From: Burkholderiales bacterium
GTDB taxonomy: Bacteria > Pseudomonadota > Gammaproteobacteria > Burkholderiales > Burkholderiaceae_C
Assembly (NCBI GenBank): GCA_025354615.1
Contig: JANXMO010000202.1
Location: forward strand, 1-10,426
Direction of reading: 5' to 3'
Length of the DNA: 10,426 bases
Shown: piece after piece, positions 1 to 6,734 of the stretch
Numbering within the stretch: position 1 is the first letter of the stretch
Layout: the number at the start of each line of letters is the position of its first letter
Program-made: the position numbers and the translations under genes
Notes under the pieces: model-generated
What the model saw: only the letters and a program-made list of their open reading frames with translations
Databases searched by the model: none
Told to the model about the DNA's origin: nothing

Positions 1-36
1 CTTTGCAGCGGCTCTTTTGCTGCTCGTTTCTTCACA

Positions 37-62
37 CGTCGCCACCCAGGCGGCGGGTTTTT
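37..62 (+). terminator. candidate intrinsic terminator of the gene upstream of secB
   Basis: Bases 37-43 can pair with 49-55 (seven pairs, one of them G-T) around a 5-base loop, and two Gs and five Ts follow at 58-62. This is a short GC-rich hairpin with a T-run, the form expected of Rho-independent termination. It lies 40 bases before the secB start. The gene it would terminate is outside the window. The T-run is short, so the call is moderate. Confidence 0.45.
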
Positions 63-103
63 CCTCTGCAAATTCCCCTGCGACAGCCCACTTCGAGAAC
101 GCC

Positions 104-610
104 ATGGCCGACGACACCCTTTCCCCCGTGTTCCAGATTCAGCGCATCTACCTCAAGGATTTGTCGCTCGAGCAGCCGAATTCGCCGCATATCCTGCTCG
201 AGCAGGTGCAGCCGCAGGTCGACATCAACTTGGCGCTCGGCGCCGAGCCGGTGACCGAGGGTTTGTATGAAGTCACCGTGACGGCCACGGTGACGACCAA
301 GGTAAAAGACAAAACGCTGTTTTTGATCGAAGCCAAGCAAGCGGGTGTCTTCGAGATCCGGAATATTCCCGACGAGCAGTTGCAGCCCATCATTGGCATT
401 GCCTGTCCTGGGATCGTCTACCCGTATCTGCGAGCCATTGTTTCCGACGTGTGCACGCGCGCTGGCTTTCCGCCGGTGCATTTGTCCGAAGTCAACTTCC
501 AGGCCATGTTTGAAGCGCAGCGGGCCCAGGCGGCCGCTGGCAGCGCCGCCAATGGCGTCTCGAACGGTGCCGCCGTCAATGGCACGGCGGTGATCGGCAG
601 TGCTGGTTGA
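104..610 (+). CDS. secB: SecB, export chaperone
   Basis: SecB is a homotetrameric cytosolic chaperone. It keeps precursor proteins unfolded and passes them to SecA for export through SecYEG. The 168-residue product has the family N-terminal strand near residues 10-28 ([19 protein letters not shown]) and an alternating Val/Thr strand region ([11 protein letters not shown]). It also has the conserved [13 protein letters not shown] segment and the [12 protein letters not shown] helix region. The last 27 or so residues are a low-complexity Ala/Gly/Asn/Val tail, normal for betaproteobacterial SecB. The ATG at 104 is chosen because homology begins there; the frame is open further upstream from a TTG at 17, but that part has no SecB character and spans the putative terminator. 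The ribosome-binding site is weak. gpsA follows 30 bases downstream, the same pairing as in E. coli, so the two are probably co-transcribed. Confidence 0.95.
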   Translation: MADDTLSPVFQIQRIYLKDLSLEQPNSPHILLEQVQPQVDINLALGAEPVTEGLYEVTVTATVTTKVKDKTLFLIEAKQAGVFEIRNIPDEQLQPIIGIACPGIVYPYLRAIVSDVCTRAGFPPVHLSEVNFQAMFEAQRAQAAAGSAANGVSNGAAVNGTAVIGSAG

Positions 611-640
611 ACCGTCAGTGAAAGGTTCGGCGCCGCGGCA

Positions 641-1633
641 GTGAACAAGATCACGGTGTTGGGGGCTGGCGCCTGGGGCACGGCGCTGGCCGTGAACCTG
701 TGCCGTCGCCAATCGACATGGCTGTGGGCGCGTGACCCGGCGCAGGCGGCGCAAATGCAGTCGCAGCGCTGCAATACGCGTTACCTGAACGGCGTTGAGC
801 TGCCATCGGCGCTGACGATAGGTGCCGACTTCAATGCGGCCGTCGACCATGCGCGCGATGACGGGCTGATCCTCATCGCCACACCCATGGCGGCGCTGGC
901 TGACATGCTGCGCCGCTTGCCGGCCGATGCGCCAGGCGTGTTGTGGCTGTGTAAAGGGTTCCAGCAAGACACCGGCGGGTTGGGGCATGAAGTGGCCCGC
1001 TCCGTTTTGCCGGCGGAAAAGGTCTTCGGCGTGCTGTCCGGCCCCAGCTTTGCGCTGGAAGTGGCGCGCGGCCAGCCGACGGCGCTGGTGGCTGCCAGCA
1101 CCAGCGCCGCGCTGCGCGAGCGCGCCGTGCGGGCGCTGCATGGCGACGCATTGCGCATCTACACCAGTGATGACCCGGTCGGGGTTGAAGTGGGCGGCGC
1201 GGTCAAAAATGTGTTGGCCATCGCCACCGGCATTGCCGATGGTTTGCAGCTGGGCTTGAATGCGCGCGCTGCGTTGATCACCCGCGGCTTGGCCGAAATG
1301 TCACGCTTTGGCGCCGCGCTGGGCGCCAGGGCGGAAACTTTCATGGGCTTGAGCGGGCTGGGTGACCTGGTGTTGACGGCGACGGGCGAGCTGTCGCGCA
1401 ACCGCCTGGTGGGCTTGCGCCTGGCCAGTGGCCAACCGCTGGCGCGCATTTTGGCGGAGCTGGGTCATGTGGCCGAAGGCGTTCACAGCGCATCACGCGT
1501 GCTGCGGCGTGCGCAGGCACATGCCGTCGACATGCCAATCACCGAGGTGGTGGCCGCTGTTGTCGAAGGCCAGGTCACGCCCCGGCAGGCGCTGGATCAG
1601 CTGATGGCGCGCGAGGCACGGGCCGAACATTGA
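641..1633 (+). CDS. gpsA: glycerol-3-phosphate dehydrogenase [NAD(P)+]
   Basis: GpsA reduces dihydroxyacetone phosphate to sn-glycerol 3-phosphate with NAD(P)H in the cytosol, supplying the backbone for phospholipid synthesis. The 330 residues match the usual family length. Visible motifs in order are the Rossmann loop GAGAWGTA (8-15), the CKGF segment (104-107), SGPSFA (133-138), VGGAVKN with the expected catalytic lysine K189, and [18 protein letters not shown] in the helical C-terminal domain. The start is a GTG at 641. An AAAGG at 621-625 lies further away than ideal, but no better in-frame start exists. It follows secB closely and probably shares its transcript. It converges on trmL, with 125 bases between the two stop codons. 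Nothing in the sequence suggests damage. Confidence 0.96.
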   Translation: MNKITVLGAGAWGTALAVNLCRRQSTWLWARDPAQAAQMQSQRCNTRYLNGVELPSALTIGADFNAAVDHARDDGLILIATPMAALADMLRRLPADAPGVLWLCKGFQQDTGGLGHEVARSVLPAEKVFGVLSGPSFALEVARGQPTALVAASTSAALRERAVRALHGDALRIYTSDDPVGVEVGGAVKNVLAIATGIADGLQLGLNARAALITRGLAEMSRFGAALGARAETFMGLSGLGDLVLTATGELSRNRLVGLRLASGQPLARILAELGHVAEGVHSASRVLRRAQAHAVDMPITEVVAAVVEGQVTPRQALDQLMAREARAEH

Positions 1634-1758
1634 ACCTAGAAACGGCAGTTGACCGCTCATATCCGCCTGCAAGGTTTTCTGCCTGCTCGATTTTTCGCCC
1701 ACGGCTGTATTCACTTCATAGGTGACAGCGCTACGCACCTGAGCGGGCCGCGACGCGT

Positions 1759-2229
1759 TCAAACGCTGCCAGCAAAGCCGTTCTGCCGCCACGCTTCAAA
1801 CACCGCCACGGCGACGGCGTTGCCCAGGTTCAAGCTGCGCTGCCCCGCGCGCATGGGCAGGCGTACGCGTTGCGTGGCGACAAAGCGGTCGCGCACGTTT
1901 TGTGGCAGCCCGGCGGTTTCCGACCCGAACACCAGCCAGTCGCCGGGCTGCCATTGCACGCTTGAAAACGGCTGGCTGCCCCGCGTCGTGAAAGCAAAGC
2001 TGCGCGTTGGCACGGGGCGCATTTCGGTGGTGAATGCCGCCCACGACGCATGCCGGCGCACCTGCGCATGTTCGTGGTAGTCGAGCCCGGCGCGTTGCAG
2101 CAGCCGGTCTTCCATCGAAAAGCCGAGTGGCTCGACCAAGTGCAGCGCACAGCCGGTGTTGGCGGCCAGGCGGATGACGTTGCCGGTGTTGGGCGGAATT
2201 TCTGGGTGGACGAGCACGATGTTGAACAT
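1759..2229 (-). CDS. trmL: tRNA (cytidine(34)-2'-O)-methyltransferase TrmL
   Basis: TrmL is a SPOUT-class enzyme that 2'-O-methylates the wobble base of tRNA-Leu isoacceptors using S-adenosylmethionine. The 156-residue product has the N-terminal HPEIPPNTGNVIRLAANTG segment (8-26) and the FGSETAGLP loop (101-109). It ends with the RSLNLGNAVAVAVFEAW region (131-147), which forms the trefoil knot and cofactor pocket. The ATG at 2229 gives the standard family N-terminus (MFNIVLVHPEIP), so the start is firm despite no clear Shine-Dalgarno sequence. The gene ends facing gpsA. On the - strand its expected upstream neighbour, comF, now lies about 4.4 kb away across foreign-looking DNA, so trmL may have lost the promoter it once shared. 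Confidence 0.95.
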   Translation of the reverse strand: MFNIVLVHPEIPPNTGNVIRLAANTGCALHLVEPLGFSMEDRLLQRAGLDYHEHAQVRRHASWAAFTTEMRPVPTRSFAFTTRGSQPFSSVQWQPGDWLVFGSETAGLPQNVRDRFVATQRVRLPMRAGQRSLNLGNAVAVAVFEAWRQNGFAGSV

Positions 2230-2291
2230 GGCGGGCGATTGTGCGGTGCGGGCGCATTAGGGCGACGATGAATAAGTCACCGCGAGTCGGC

Positions 2292-2322
2292 GCGCCTTGC
2301 GGTAGGAGGGGCTGCAAGGCGC
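2292..2322. repeat. hairpin-forming inverted repeat in the trmL-upstream gap
   Basis: GCGCCTTGC at 2292-2300 and GCAAGGCGC at 2314-2322 are a perfect 9-base inverted repeat around a 13-base loop. The loop contains GTAGGAGG, whose reverse complement CCTCCTAC recurs at 2372-2379. The GTAG head beside a GC-rich hairpin recalls REP-like elements, but no second full copy is visible in the window. No T-run follows it, so it is not a typical terminator. It lies in the 211-base gap between trmL and the first operon gene, near the likely left edge of the inserted block. Confidence 0.4.
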
Positions 2323-2416
2323 AAACCGCAGCGATAGCCGAATGGCACTTACCTGAACGCCGTCTGGACATCCTCCTACGCGCGAGCCTGCTCCATGCCG
2401 CAACGACAGAAGCCCG

Positions 2417-2440
2417 AAATGATCCATTTACAATCGGGCA
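2417..2440 (+). promoter_or_regulatory. candidate promoter and operator of the inserted operon
   Basis: TACAAT at 2429-2434 matches the sigma-70 -10 consensus at five of six positions. It lies only six bases before the ATG at 2441, so transcription would start at or next to the start codon. There is no Shine-Dalgarno sequence, which fits a leaderless mRNA. A 5-3-5 palindrome, AAATG-ATC-CATTT (2417-2429), abuts this hexamer and could be an operator. No convincing -35 box is visible, and the palindrome does not match a Fur box well. The call rests on short motifs only. Confidence 0.3.
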
Positions 2441-2830
2441 ATGATCGTTTTCCGGGCCTACAGAACCGTCTTCGCATGGTTCGCGTGTCTTGCGCTCCTG
2501 CTGGCGTCGCTGGCGCCCTCGATCGCGCAGGCCCTGCAACGTGGCGGATCGGGTACTTGGACCGAAGTCTGTACCGTGCTGGGCAGCAAGCTCGTTGCCG
2601 TCGATGGCAGCACCGACAAGTCGAAGCCGGTCGTTCCCGCCAAGCACCTGCTCCAACACTGCCCGTTCTGCTCCTTGCATGTAACTGCGCTCGGCATGCC
2701 GCCGGCCCCGCTGTCCGTGCCGGCGCTGGTTCCGCTCGGTTTCACCGTGCCGGAACTGATGCTCGCGGCGCCGCGAACCTTGTTCGCCTGGGCCACCGCG
2801 CAGCCGCGCGCTCCGCCCTACCTCTCCTGA
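2441..2830 (+). CDS. DUF2946-family secreted protein
   Basis: This 129-residue protein has an N-terminal hydrophobic segment (about 9-31, ending SIAQA) that looks like a signal peptide or anchor. It then has the features I associate with DUF2946: a TWTEVCTVLGSK segment with C44, a HCPFCSLH motif (73-80) that could bind a metal through two cysteines and two histidines, and a short C-terminal RAPPYLS. DUF2946 genes are often found beside TonB receptors and copper genes. Their biochemical role is not established; periplasmic metal handling is a guess. The ATG at 2441 is chosen because it directly precedes the hydrophobic segment. It is the first gene of the inserted operon, 90 bases before the next one. 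Confidence 0.75.
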   Translation: MIVFRAYRTVFAWFACLALLLASLAPSIAQALQRGGSGTWTEVCTVLGSKLVAVDGSTDKSKPVVPAKHLLQHCPFCSLHVTALGMPPAPLSVPALVPLGFTVPELMLAAPRTLFAWATAQPRAPPYLS

Positions 2831-2884
2831 CCTTCGCAGAACCTCGCAGCGGGCCTTGACGCCGCGCGAGATCCCTTGTGCATC

Positions 2885-2906
2885 GGCCGCGCCAAGGCGC
2901 GCGGCC
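2885..2906 (+). promoter_or_regulatory. strong hairpin directly before the next gene's ribosome-binding site
   Basis: Bases 2885-2892 pair perfectly with 2899-2906 (eight GC pairs) around a 6-base loop. Three bases later comes the CAGGAG ribosome-binding site (2909-2914) for the ATG at 2921. No T-run follows, so it is not a standard terminator. Possible roles are stabilising the 5' end of a processed downstream mRNA, or controlling access to the ribosome-binding site. The structure is plain in the sequence; its role is inferred. Confidence 0.4.
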
Positions 2907-2920
2907 ATCAGGAGTTCGCC

Positions 2921-3130
2921 ATGACCTTCATCGAACGCGCCCTGCGCGTGATGACCCGCATCAACATCGGCGCCTCGCTCGGCGTCGCCGCCTGGTTGAT
3001 GTTCGCCAGTGCTGACCTCCTGGCCGCGCACCCCGCGGCCGGGAAGCAACCGGATCAGTTCGTCCAACCCGTAGGCCATTCCGAGTGCGGCTGCTCCACG
3101 GACATCGCCCTTGCGGAGTCCGTGCGATGA
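2921..3130 (+). CDS. small membrane or secreted protein of unknown function with Cys/His tail
   Basis: I do not recognise this 69-residue protein. It has a hydrophobic stretch at about 17-35 (GASLGVAAWLMFASADLLA), which could be a signal peptide or single membrane span, and a short tail ending GHSECGCSTDIALAESVR. The HxxCGC motif suggests metal or redox chemistry but is too short to prove it. The ATG at 2921 is preferred because an AGGAG lies 6 bases before it; an internal ATG at 2951 is the alternative. Its TGA stop overlaps the receptor's ATG in an ATGA sequence at 3127-3130, so its translation probably feeds the receptor. It may be a genuine small protein or a coupling leader peptide. Confidence 0.55.
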   Translation: MTFIERALRVMTRINIGASLGVAAWLMFASADLLAAHPAAGKQPDQFVQPVGHSECGCSTDIALAESVR

Positions 3131-5349
3131 AGGCGCGCACGTTCACCCGCAACGTGCTGGCATTGGCGCCGGTCGCGGCAAGCTTGTGCTGTAGCGTGCC
3201 CGGCCTCGCCTCAGCGCAGACAGTGGCGCCAGCTGCTGCCGCGTCGGCACCGGAGCGACCGATGCAGACGCTTCCTCCTGTCGTCGTCACCGGCAAGCCC
3301 GACGCGTACCAGGCCCCTGCGAGCTCGACCGCCACCCGCACGAACACGCCCTCGTTGGAGAACCCGCAGAGCACGCAGATCGTTCCGCGCCCGGTCATCG
3401 ACGACCAGAATGCGCTGAACCTCGCCGACGCGTTGCGCAACGTGGCCGGCGTGCAGCTCGACTTCGGCTTCAATGGCTCAGCCCAGCCGCTGGTGATCCT
3501 GCGTGGCTTTCCGAGCGTCTCGATGACGGCAACGGGCGCGATGTCGGGCGCTTCGACCTACTTCCTGGACGGCAGCAAGGTCGCCGGCGTGCCAGTGAAC
3601 ATGGCAAACGTGCAGTCGATCGAAGTCGTCAAGGGGCCGTCAAGCGTGCTCTACGGGCGCGCCGAGCCTGGCGGCCTGGTCAATGTCGTCTCCAAGCCGA
3701 TCTCGAGCGCACCGGCGTTCAGCTTCGAGCAGACGATCGGCCAGTACAACCTGTCGCGTACGGGTGTCGAACTGTCGGGGCCTGTCAACGAAGACCGCAC
3801 GCTGCGCGCCCGCACCGCCGCCTCGTACTACACGACCGGCTCGATCCGCGATTTCGTCAAGGACAAGCTCGGTGCCTTCAGCGGCAGCATCGCATGGGTG
3901 CCCGATTACCGCACCAATGTCACCGCGACACTCGACTACACCGACCAGCGCTACCGCACCGACTACGGCGTGCCGGCCATCGGCGACCGGCCGGCCGACC
4001 TGCCCTGGTCGCGCCAGTTCAACGATTCGCCCGACCTGTCGAGCACCAAGACCACGAGCCTCAAGCTGGATGCGACGCACAAGTTGTCGGACGTGTGGCA
4101 GGTCAAGGTCAAGTTGATGAGCCTGCGCAGCGACACCTCGGAGGTCGACGTCGCGCCCTATCGCGGCGACCTGGGTCTGGGCGCCACGCCAGCTCAGACC
4201 TGCTCAGGGACCGCGACAACGCTGTGCCGCTACTACTTCTACGCGCGCCCGGCGGGCAAGAACAAGATCGATCAGTTCAACGTCGACTTGACCGGTACCT
4301 TCGACACCGGCGGCATCAAGCACACCGTGCTCCTCGGCGTGGACAGCTACAACGCGCGCAAGACCGGCACGCTGTATCTCCAGCAAGTCGATTCGGTCGA
4401 CATCTACAATCCCGTGCTCGGCAACACGCCGGCACTGGACAAGGCCGCGTCGCTCCCTTCCGAGATCGAGGACCGCAGCCGCTGGACCAGCCTGTACCTG
4501 CAGGACCAGCTCGCGCTCGGCCACGGCGTGTTCCTCGTCGGCGCGCTGCGGCATGACCGCACCAGCGCGATCTACGCCGCGCCGGGCACCCAGCCGAACA
4601 AGCAGTCATTCACGACACCCCGCCTCGGCGCGGTGTGGCAGTTCGCAACCAACCAGTCGGTCTACGCGCAGTACCAGGACGCGGTCTCGGCCAACAACGG
4701 CCGCGAGCCGACAGCCGACCCGCTCACCGTCGGGGCCGCCCTCGCCGCCGAGCGCGCAAAGCAGTTCGAGATCGGCCACAAGATCGAGCTGCTCGATGGC
4801 AAGCTGAGTTCGACGATTGCACTTTACGAACTGACCAAGCGCAACCGCGCCGGCTCGGTGACCACCGACACACCGCCGTACTACACGACGGTCACGGTCG
4901 GCAAGGCGCGCTCGCGCGGGCTCGAATGGGACATGTCCGGCGAGCTCACGCAGCGCCTTTCGCTGATCGGCTCCTATGCCTACATCGCGACCCGGGTGCT
5001 GACCGACCCGGCCTACGAGGGCAAGGAGCTGGCCAACGTCGCCCGGCACAGCGGAAGCCTGTGGGCGCGCTATTCGTTCGACGGCCAGTGGACGGGCGGC
5101 GCCGGCGTGTTCGCACAAGGCCAGCGCCAGGGCGACATTGGCAACACCTTCCAGCTGCCCGGGTACGCGCGCATCGACGCGATGCTGGCCTACCGCTTCG
5201 CGCTCGGCAGTGCAAAGGCCGCGCTGCAGTTGAACGTCGACAACCTGTTCGACAAGAAGTATTACAGCGGCAGCCACCAGTACGCACAGGACTGGATCAA
5301 GCTCGGCACGCCGCGCACCGCCAGGGCGACGCTTCGGCTCGACTACTGA
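3127..5349 (+). CDS. TonB-dependent siderophore-type outer-membrane receptor
   Basis: This 740-residue protein is a 22-strand outer-membrane receptor that imports a metal chelate using TonB-ExbBD energy. Residues 1-30 form a signal peptide (cleavage likely after ASA). A TonB-box-like segment (LPPVVVTG) lies at 49-56, followed by a plug domain from about residue 79. Plug motifs seen are DALRNVAGVQ, VILRGF, VQSIEVVKGPSSVLYGRAEPGG and VNVVSKP. The beta-barrel runs to a C-terminal aromatic (RLDY). The plug and VNVVSKP region match the siderophore-receptor subfamily (FhuA/FpvA-like) better than the OprC/NosA copper receptors. Two cysteines eight residues apart (C359, C367) probably form a disulfide in a surface loop. 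The ATG at 3127 has GGAG eight bases upstream and begins a good signal peptide; an upstream ATG at 3085 would spoil it. The ligand cannot be read from sequence, but neighbouring genes point to copper. Confidence 0.92.
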   Translation: MKARTFTRNVLALAPVAASLCCSVPGLASAQTVAPAAAASAPERPMQTLPPVVVTGKPDAYQAPASSTATRTNTPSLENPQSTQIVPRPVIDDQNALNLADALRNVAGVQLDFGFNGSAQPLVILRGFPSVSMTATGAMSGASTYFLDGSKVAGVPVNMANVQSIEVVKGPSSVLYGRAEPGGLVNVVSKPISSAPAFSFEQTIGQYNLSRTGVELSGPVNEDRTLRARTAASYYTTGSIRDFVKDKLGAFSGSIAWVPDYRTNVTATLDYTDQRYRTDYGVPAIGDRPADLPWSRQFNDSPDLSSTKTTSLKLDATHKLSDVWQVKVKLMSLRSDTSEVDVAPYRGDLGLGATPAQTCSGTATTLCRYYFYARPAGKNKIDQFNVDLTGTFDTGGIKHTVLLGVDSYNARKTGTLYLQQVDSVDIYNPVLGNTPALDKAASLPSEIEDRSRWTSLYLQDQLALGHGVFLVGALRHDRTSAIYAAPGTQPNKQSFTTPRLGAVWQFATNQSVYAQYQDAVSANNGREPTADPLTVGAALAAERAKQFEIGHKIELLDGKLSSTIALYELTKRNRAGSVTTDTPPYYTTVTVGKARSRGLEWDMSGELTQRLSLIGSYAYIATRVLTDPAYEGKELANVARHSGSLWARYSFDGQWTGGAGVFAQGQRQGDIGNTFQLPGYARIDAMLAYRFALGSAKAALQLNVDNLFDKKYYSGSHQYAQDWIKLGTPRTARATLRLDY

Positions 5350-5360
5350 AGGGGGCGACG

Positions 5361-6176
5361 ATGACGAACGAACGCAGGGATTTCTTGCGGGTCGCGGCCG
5401 CCGTATTGGCTGCATCGCCGTGGTTGGCGAATGACGCCGCACCGGGGCAGCCTGCCGCGGGCAGCGGCATGGACGCGCTGCCGCCCGGCTGGACCGGCAA
5501 CGAGCAGGTCGGCATGGTGCTGTATCCGGGCTTCACCGCGCTCGATGTCGCCGGACCGCACCACATGTTCGCGAGCCTGATGGGTTCGACGGTGCACCAG
5601 ATCGCGAAGACGATGTCGCCGGTGACGAGCGAGAACCGGCTCACGATCGTGCCGACGACGACCTTCGCGCAGGCGCCGCGCGACCTCGACATCCTGTTCG
5701 TGCCCGGTGGTGGCGACGGAACCCTCGCCGCGATGCAGGACACCGAACTACTTGCCTTCCTCGCCGATCGCGGCAGCCGCGCGAAGTGGGTGACGAGCGT
5801 GTGCACTGGCTCTCTGGTGCTCGGCGCGGCCGGGCTGCTGAAGGGCTACAAGGCCACGTCGCACTGGGTCACCCTTCCGGTGCTGAAAGATGCGGGCGCC
5901 ACGCCTGTCGAGGCACGCGTCGTGCGCGACCGCAACCGCATCACCGGCGCCGGTGTCAGCGCCGGGCTCGACCTCGGTCTGATGCTGGTCGGCATGTTGC
6001 GCGATCGCGAATATGCCGAGGCCGTGCAGCTGCTATGCGAGTACGCGCCCGAGCCGCCGTTCCATGCAGGCTCGCCGCGTACCGCGCCACTGAAAGTCAA
6101 GGCGATGGTCGCCGACATGTTCGTGGACTACAACCGCGCGGCCAGTTCGGCGCTGCAAAAGAAAGGCAAGTCATGA
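5361..6176 (+). CDS. Tat-exported DJ-1/PfpI protein, isonitrile-hydratase-like
   Basis: The 271-residue protein starts with a twin-arginine signal (RRDFLR at 5-10, then an Ala-rich hydrophobic stretch to about 28), so it is probably exported folded to the periplasm. Residues from about 48 are a DJ-1/PfpI domain. It has the acidic loop LDVAGPHHMF with D62, the FVPGGG turn (113-118), and the nucleophile elbow SVCTGS with C148. It also shows the segments ATSHW, RVVRDRN and EYAPEPPFHAGSP. From memory, these segments closely match Pseudomonas putida isonitrile hydratase InhA, which hydrates isonitriles to N-substituted formamides with a catalytic cysteine. InhA itself has no export signal that I know of. 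No helix-turn-helix domain is attached, which argues against the AraC-type regulators of the family. A GAAGGGGG ribosome-binding site overlaps the receptor's stop, 11 bases upstream, and the stop overlaps the next start. The exact substrate is uncertain. Confidence 0.82.
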   Translation: MTNERRDFLRVAAAVLAASPWLANDAAPGQPAAGSGMDALPPGWTGNEQVGMVLYPGFTALDVAGPHHMFASLMGSTVHQIAKTMSPVTSENRLTIVPTTTFAQAPRDLDILFVPGGGDGTLAAMQDTELLAFLADRGSRAKWVTSVCTGSLVLGAAGLLKGYKATSHWVTLPVLKDAGATPVEARVVRDRNRITGAGVSAGLDLGLMLVGMLRDREYAEAVQLLCEYAPEPPFHAGSPRTAPLKVKAMVADMFVDYNRAASSALQKKGKS

Positions 6177-6649
6177 TCCTCGATCGCTTCGGAGTTCTCC
6201 GCGTGCTGCGTTCGTTCATCGCGCCGCTGCTGATCGCGCCGCTGTTCGCCGCAGCAACCCCCGCCGATGAGGCCGCGATCCGCAAGGTGATGACGGCAAC
6301 CTGGGATAAAGCGGAGTCGCTCCTCGAGATCTCGCCGGTCGTGGTGTCGGGCACCCGGGCGGTCGCCGGCTGGACACAGGGAGAGCGCGGCGGCCGCGCG
6401 CTGACGCTGCGCTCCAAACACGGCGACTGGTCGGTGCTCGCCTGCGGCGGCGACGGCCTGAGGGACGCGAAGGCGCTGGCGATGACCGGCATGCCCGAGC
6501 CGACCGCGCGCACCCTCGCCGCCGCGCTCGCGACAGCCGAAGCCCGGCTGCCCGCAAGCCGCCTGACGAAGTTCTCCACATTCGAAGGTCTGATCCGCAT
6601 GAATACGGCCGGCCACCACGCGCCTGTCGACGCGGGCATCGAAACCTGA
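6173..6649 (+). CDS. copper uptake system-associated protein (putative)
   Basis: This 158-residue protein has an N-terminal hydrophobic segment (about 14-28, ending LFAAA) consistent with a signal peptide. Its body contains ADEAAIRKVMTATWDK, SPVVVSGTRAVAGWTQGERG, GRALTLRSKHGDWSVLACGG and LRDAKAL. This pattern matches my recollection of a family annotated 'copper uptake system-associated protein', found near DUF2946 and TonB receptor genes. The family name comes from context, and no enzymatic role is known. The mature part resembles a small NTF2-like or periplasmic sensor fold, but this is a guess. A GAAAGG ribosome-binding site lies six bases before the ATG, and an ATGA overlap at 6173-6176 links it to the previous gene. 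It is the last intact gene of the operon. Confidence 0.65.
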   Translation: MILDRFGVLRVLRSFIAPLLIAPLFAAATPADEAAIRKVMTATWDKAESLLEISPVVVSGTRAVAGWTQGERGGRALTLRSKHGDWSVLACGGDGLRDAKALAMTGMPEPTARTLAAALATAEARLPASRLTKFSTFEGLIRMNTAGHHAPVDAGIET

Positions 6650-6659
6650 TCACTCCTTC

Positions 6660-6734
6660 ATGAAATTCAACGCGTTCCTCTTCACCCTCGCCAGCCTAAA
6701 CCGCCCCGGGTTTCGCAGAGGCCCGTTGGGTTAA
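6660..6734 (+). pseudogene. broken start of a sixth operon gene
   Basis: An ATG at 6660, ten bases after the preceding stop, opens MKFNAFLFTLASL, which has the look of the start of a signal peptide or first membrane span. After residue 13 the frame enters the IS-terminus-like sequence at about 6697 and continues as an unrelated arginine/proline-rich tail to a TAA at 6732-6734 (24 residues in all). The likeliest reading is a gene cut off by the event that joined this block to comF. There is no strong ribosome-binding site, so chance is possible. Confidence 0.35.

Larger units (their letters stand above)
2230..6697. other. putative inserted block carrying a metal-uptake operon
   Basis: This stretch separates trmL and comF, two - strand genes that I recall as close neighbours in Burkholderiales, and everything in it is coded on the + strand. 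It holds one accessory operon (DUF2946 protein, small peptide, TonB receptor, isonitrile-hydratase-like protein, copper-uptake-associated protein). It ends in a broken gene next to an IS-terminus-like sequence at about 6697. The codon style also looks different by eye, with more TCG, CTC and ATC than in gpsA or coxB. The right edge is fairly well placed; the left edge is uncertain, anywhere between about 2230 and 2400. I found no integrase, no tRNA attachment site and no convincing target duplication. Insertion is an inference from gene order and the junction. Confidence 0.6.

Noticed and set aside
32..1141. 369-codon - strand frame opposite secB and gpsA
   Set aside because: Antisense to two certain genes, with Arg/His/Gln-rich composition and no domain.
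1634..1758. Bidirectional terminator between gpsA and trmL
   Set aside because: Only a 5-base inverted repeat (1720-1724 with 1736-1740) and an isolated T-run (1691-1695) are present. They are not arranged as an intrinsic terminator.
2411..2434. Fur box upstream of the operon
   Set aside because: The 5-3-5 palindrome has few matches to the 19-base Fur consensus and the wrong spacing.
2241..2444. 67-codon + strand frame in the trmL-upstream gap
   Set aside because: It has no ribosome-binding site or recognisable motif, overlaps the hairpin repeat, and runs past the next gene's start. It is probably chance.
1796..3079. Long - strand reading frame of 427 codons across trmL, the gap and the DUF2946 gene
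   Set aside because: It overlaps two recognisable genes in other frames, is very rich in Arg/Gln/Gly, and has no motif; it is a high-GC shadow.
4635..5360. Upstream extension of the DJ-1/PfpI frame
   Set aside because: The stretch lies inside the receptor gene in another frame. The Tat signal and ribosome-binding site place the real start at 5361.
4606..5442. 278-codon - strand frame opposite the receptor's 3' end
   Set aside because: Shadow of the receptor gene; low-complexity basic composition.
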